From positions 33,684-97,683 of the forward strand of contig NZ_NWVL01000026.1 in NCBI RefSeq assembly GCF_002382885.1: DNA of 64,000 nucleotides, in the 5' to 3' direction. A program made the translations under genes and the position numbers. The notes under the pieces were generated by a model. It was given only the letters and a program-made list of their open reading frames with translations, searched no databases and was not told where the DNA came from. This stretch comes from Streptomyces sp. WZ.A104. Lineage in GTDB: Bacteria; Actinomycetota; Actinomycetes; Streptomycetales; Streptomycetaceae. How positions within the stretch are numbered: position 1 is the stretch's first letter; each line of letters begins with the position of its first letter. Shown here in pieces: positions 61,359 to 64,000 of this stretch.

Positions 61359-63470
61359 ATGCGTTGGTTGGTGGGATGGAGCAGTATCGCCGCGAGCTTC
61401 GGCACCGTCGGCGCCGTCGGAAACAGCGGTGAGGGGCGCACGGTTCACCCCGTCGGCTCCCAACTCCTCTGGGGAGACCCGGATCCGCTGTGGGCGGTCG
61501 GCGACTGGCGCCCCGACGAGATCCGCGTCATCGGCGTCGCGACCCCCGAAGGCGCGCCCACCGCCCGTCTCGCCGTCCTCGGCTGCTGCGGGGCCACCGA
61601 CGAGCAGCTGCGCGTCGGCCTCCTCGCCGCGCGCGGCGGTGCGATGCGCCATCTCACCGCCTGGCCCGGCAGTTACACCGCCGTCGTGCAGATCGGCCGC
61701 CGCATCACCGTCGCGGGTGACCTGGCCGGAGCCCGGCCCGTCTTCCACACCCCCTGGGCGGGCGGCACCGCCTACGCCACCGCCGCCCTGCCGCTCGCCG
61801 ACCTCATCGAGGCCCAGCTCGACATCGGGCACCTCGCCGCCCTGCTCGCCTGCCCGGAAACCCCCGAGGCCCTCGGCGACGGCACGCCCTACGTCGGCGT
61901 GAAGAGGGTCCCGCCCGGTCACGCGCTCATCCTGCGGGAGGGCTCGCGGGAGATCACCGGCTACGAAGCCGTCGCCTCGCTCGCCGTCGCCGCACCCCAG
62001 GCCGACCCGGTGCACGCGGTGGAGGGCGTACGGGACGCGCTCGTCGAAGCGGTACGCGCCCGGCTCACGGCCCCGCGCCACGCTCCGGGAACCCTGCCGC
62101 CGGACCCGGGGCCGGTCCCGGGCATGGGCCCCGCCGACCGCCGCGCGGCCCGGGGCGCCCCGGTGGCGGGCATCGGCGCCGACCTCTCCGGAGGCAGCGC
62201 CTCCGCCACCCTGGCCCTGCTCGCCGCCGGGCTGCCCGGACTGCCCGGTACCCCCCTCGGCCACGGCACCGGCGCGGGGGAGCGGCTGCTCGCCGTCACC
62301 TTCAACGACCTCACCACCCGAGGCAACGAGGACGAGCTGGAGCGGGCCCGCGCCATCGCCGCCAACCCGCGCCTGCACCACGTGGTCGTCGCGGCGGGCG
62401 AAGAGGCCCTGCCGTACGCCTCGTTGGGTGCCGGCCCGCTCACCGACGAACCGGCCCCCTCCCTCGTCCTCGCAGAGCGCCACCGCCGCCGCCTCTCCGC
62501 GGGCAGCGCCGACCACCTCGTCGGGCACGGGGCCCGGCAGGTCCTGGACGCGCACCCGGCCCGCCTCGCCGACCTCCTGATGGACCGGCGCCGCCGCCAC
62601 CTCCTGCGCCCCGTCGCCGCCCTCACCAAGGCCGAAGGCCCCACGGCGCACTCCCTGTTCGTCCCGCTGACGGTCTACCGGGCCGCCCGCCGCCTGGCCC
62701 GTACGTCGTACCGCACCGGCCTGGAGTACGCCGCCGGACGCCTGCCCGACGCCAACCGCTACGCCCCCGGCCTCGCCACCCCCGCCGACGCCTCGCTCGC
62801 CGCCCTCGCCTGGTCGCGCCCGGGGCCCGCGGCGCGCTGGCTGACGGGGGAGGCGCTGGCCGAAGTATCGGTTCGTCTCCAGGAGGCTGCGATCCGCCCG
62901 GCGTCCGTGCAGCGCCCCGGTGAGGCCCGGGCCCGCGCGGCCCTGGCCCGGGGAGCGGCCGACCACCGCATCCTGGAGCAGGCCGCGGAGATCCGCAGCC
63001 AGCGCCTGCACGCCCCGTTCCTCGACAACCAGGTCGTCCGGGCGGCCCGCGCCCTGCCCGAGTCGCTCCGCGTCCAGCCCGGCGCACGGGCCGCGATCCT
63101 GCGCCGGGTGCTCGGCGGGGCGGGCATCCAGGACCTGCCGCCCGGCTGGGGCACGCCCTCCCAGGCCACCTCCACCGCGGTCACCCGCACCGGCCTGCGC
63201 ACCGCGCTGCCCGAGCTGATGGCCCTGTTCGACGCCCCGCTGCTCGCGGACGCGGGCCTGGTCGAGGCGCGCGTGGTCCGCAAGGCCCTGCGCGCCGCGT
63301 CCGAGGGGGAGCCGCTGCCGCTGGACGGCCTGGCGGACCTGGCCTCCACGGAGTTGTGGCTGCGCCGCCTGGTGACCCGCCGGGGCACTTGCTGGACGGG
63401 CACGGCGGCCCCGCGCCAGCGCGCGGTGGCGGGCGGAGTGATCCCGGCCAGGCGTACGCTCCAGCCCTGA
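61359..63470 (+). CDS. Asparagine-synthase-like protein without glutaminase cysteine
   Basis: A 703-residue protein with the two-part layout of class B asparagine synthases: an N-terminal Ntn-like domain (GDWRPDEIRVIGVATPEG ... GDLAGARPVFH, VGVKRVPPGHALIL) and a C-terminal ATP-pyrophosphatase domain (LSGGSASATLALLA, about 275-288; PFLDNQVVRAARALPESLRV). The N-terminus MRWLVGW lacks the Cys2 nucleophile, so it cannot release ammonia from glutamine. The PP-loop reads SGGSAS instead of SGGxDS, losing its Asp. It may use another amine donor, like lasso cyclases, or be a non-catalytic relative. The start is ATG 61359 with GGAGG six bases upstream. Confidence 0.7.
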   Translation: MRWLVGWSSIAASFGTVGAVGNSGEGRTVHPVGSQLLWGDPDPLWAVGDWRPDEIRVIGVATPEGAPTARLAVLGCCGATDEQLRVGLLAARGGAMRHLTAWPGSYTAVVQIGRRITVAGDLAGARPVFHTPWAGGTAYATAALPLADLIEAQLDIGHLAALLACPETPEALGDGTPYVGVKRVPPGHALILREGSREITGYEAVASLAVAAPQADPVHAVEGVRDALVEAVRARLTAPRHAPGTLPPDPGPVPGMGPADRRAARGAPVAGIGADLSGGSASATLALLAAGLPGLPGTPLGHGTGAGERLLAVTFNDLTTRGNEDELERARAIAANPRLHHVVVAAGEEALPYASLGAGPLTDEPAPSLVLAERHRRRLSAGSADHLVGHGARQVLDAHPARLADLLMDRRRRHLLRPVAALTKAEGPTAHSLFVPLTVYRAARRLARTSYRTGLEYAAGRLPDANRYAPGLATPADASLAALAWSRPGPAARWLTGEALAEVSVRLQEAAIRPASVQRPGEARARAALARGAADHRILEQAAEIRSQRLHAPFLDNQVVRAARALPESLRVQPGARAAILRRVLGGAGIQDLPPGWGTPSQATSTAVTRTGLRTALPELMALFDAPLLADAGLVEARVVRKALRAASEGEPLPLDGLADLASTELWLRRLVTRRGTCWTGTAAPRQRAVAGGVIPARRTLQP

Positions 63471-63507
63471 CCGGAACGCCCCGCCGGGGAGATCCGGACA
63501 GGGAGCC

Positions 63508-64000
63508 TCAGGCGCAGCTGATCCGGGACTCCGCCCAGTCGGCCAACGCCACCCCGCCGAACGGTGAATCCGGCTCCACGACGAGCCGGATCGAGGACTG
63601 CCCGGCGAGGGAGACGCTCACCGGGACGGCGGGATCGCCACCCCGCATCACGGGGGAGCGCCACAGCCGCGCCCCGTCCCCGTCGAACACGGAGAAGCGG
63701 ACCGCGCCGAGCCCCATCGTCAGGTCGTCGACCCCGACCATGGCGTCGTAGCGCGTGCACGGGCGGTTCAGCCGGATGGTCACCGACGACTGGGCGTGCA
63801 CGGTCACCCCATGGGCGTACCGCGTGGAGGCGATCGCCACGTTCGTCCGCTGCCAGACCCAACTGCTCTGGCCCATCTCCACTTCCGGCTCGGCGTGGGC
63901 GCCGAACAGCGAGTACGCCAGCTCGCTGACCTGGTACACCTCCGGGGCGGGTGGGGGCGGCGGCTTCGGGGCCGGGGTGGGCTTCGGGGACGGCGGCGGG
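63508..64000 (-). CDS. NPCBM-domain protein, cut by the window edge
   Basis: C-terminal part of a larger protein whose frame is open to the end of the window. About 140 residues form a NPCBM (sugar-binding) domain: YQVSELAYSLFGAHAE, RTNVAIASTRYAHGVTVHA, CTRYDAMVGVDDLTMGLGAV, FSVFDGDGARLW and ESRISCA. Before it lies a Pro/Lys-rich linker of the (P/A)K-PTP kind. NPCBM domains attach to glycosidases or occur alone on secreted proteins. An internal Met at 63939 is not the real start. It runs convergent with the Asn-synthase-like gene. Confidence 0.8.
   Translation of the reverse strand, partial: PPPSPKPTPAPKPPPPPAPEVYQVSELAYSLFGAHAEPEVEMGQSSWVWQRTNVAIASTRYAHGVTVHAQSSVTIRLNRPCTRYDAMVGVDDLTMGLGAVRFSVFDGDGARLWRSPVMRGGDPAVPVSVSLAGQSSIRLVVEPDSPFGGVALADWAESRISCA

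Overview
The window is high-GC actinobacterial DNA and is almost certainly from Streptomyces. Evidence: GC-rich third codon positions, many GTG/TTG starts, a DUF317/DUF4913/DnaB_N accessory gene set, a c-di-AMP riboswitch in front of an M23 peptidase, and Streptomyces-type housekeeping genes at the right end. It splits in two at about position 50,659. To the left lies one end of a large integrated element (integrative/conjugative type). To the right is ordinary chromosome. The boundary is a 44-bp copy of the 3' half of a tRNA-Lys(TTT) gene, from anticodon loop to acceptor end, with no 5' half beside it. This is what a tRNA-targeting tyrosine recombinase leaves at the far end of an insertion. 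No integrase and no relaxase gene is visible here; both would have to lie to the left of the window.

Layout of the element. (1) 1-5.9 kb, plus strand: a DinG-like helicase with a cysteine cluster and a pPIWI-RE protein, two of the three genes of a pPIWI-RE defence island. (2) 6.1-15.5 kb, minus strand: a train of translationally coupled accessory genes (three DUF317 genes, a RelE-like protein, DUF4913, a C5-cytosine methyltransferase, a double DnaB N-terminal-domain protein). Three genes here are damaged: one by a 312-bp IS21-like MITE with a perfect 7-9 bp target duplication, one by an in-frame amber codon, and one by a single-base frameshift. (3) 15.5-29.3 kb, minus strand: a Gram-positive type IV secretion/conjugation module: VirD4/TraG coupling protein, VirB4-like ATPase, SCO6880-type protein, VirB6-like polytopic protein, VirB8-like single-span protein, small DUF6112-like membrane protein, and a lytic transglycosylase/NlpC-P60 wall hydrolase. 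Between these sit five genes that share a short N-terminal module. Many non-structural proteins in (2) and (3) carry a similar C-terminal region: a motif like RAQAARARS about 30 residues from the end, a Pro/Ala linker and an Arg-rich terminus. (4) 29.9-32.4 kb: a beta-class DNA methyltransferase, a membrane-anchored hypothetical protein and a NucS-like nuclease with a DUF5655 tail. (5) 32.6-50.4 kb, plus strand: a 17.7-kb operon of a Ser/Thr kinase, a DrmD-type SNF2 helicase, a 1639-aa Eco57I-type methyltransferase, a 2201-aa helicase-DUF1998-nuclease fusion and a RelE-UvrD fusion helicase. I read this as an unusual DISARM-like defence operon.

Layout of the chromosome. Initiator tRNA-Met; a TipA-like MerR regulator with a MerR-type 19-bp-spacer promoter that looks leaderless; a membrane SpoIIE/PP2C phosphatase; a c-di-AMP (ydaO) riboswitch and M23 peptidase; a PrsW protease with a Gly/His/Tyr repeat tail; trmB; an L-2-hydroxyglutarate oxidase-like flavoenzyme; a sporulation-associated regulator; an asparagine-synthase-like protein without the glutaminase cysteine; and the C-terminal part of an NPCBM-domain protein cut by the window edge.

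How it fits together (inference): the element is a conjugative defence island. It carries its own transfer machinery, at least two anti-invader systems at opposite ends, several methyltransferases, and a set of small proteins whose shared tails could be a targeting or secretion signal for the type IV apparatus. Everything was read by eye; no database search was run.
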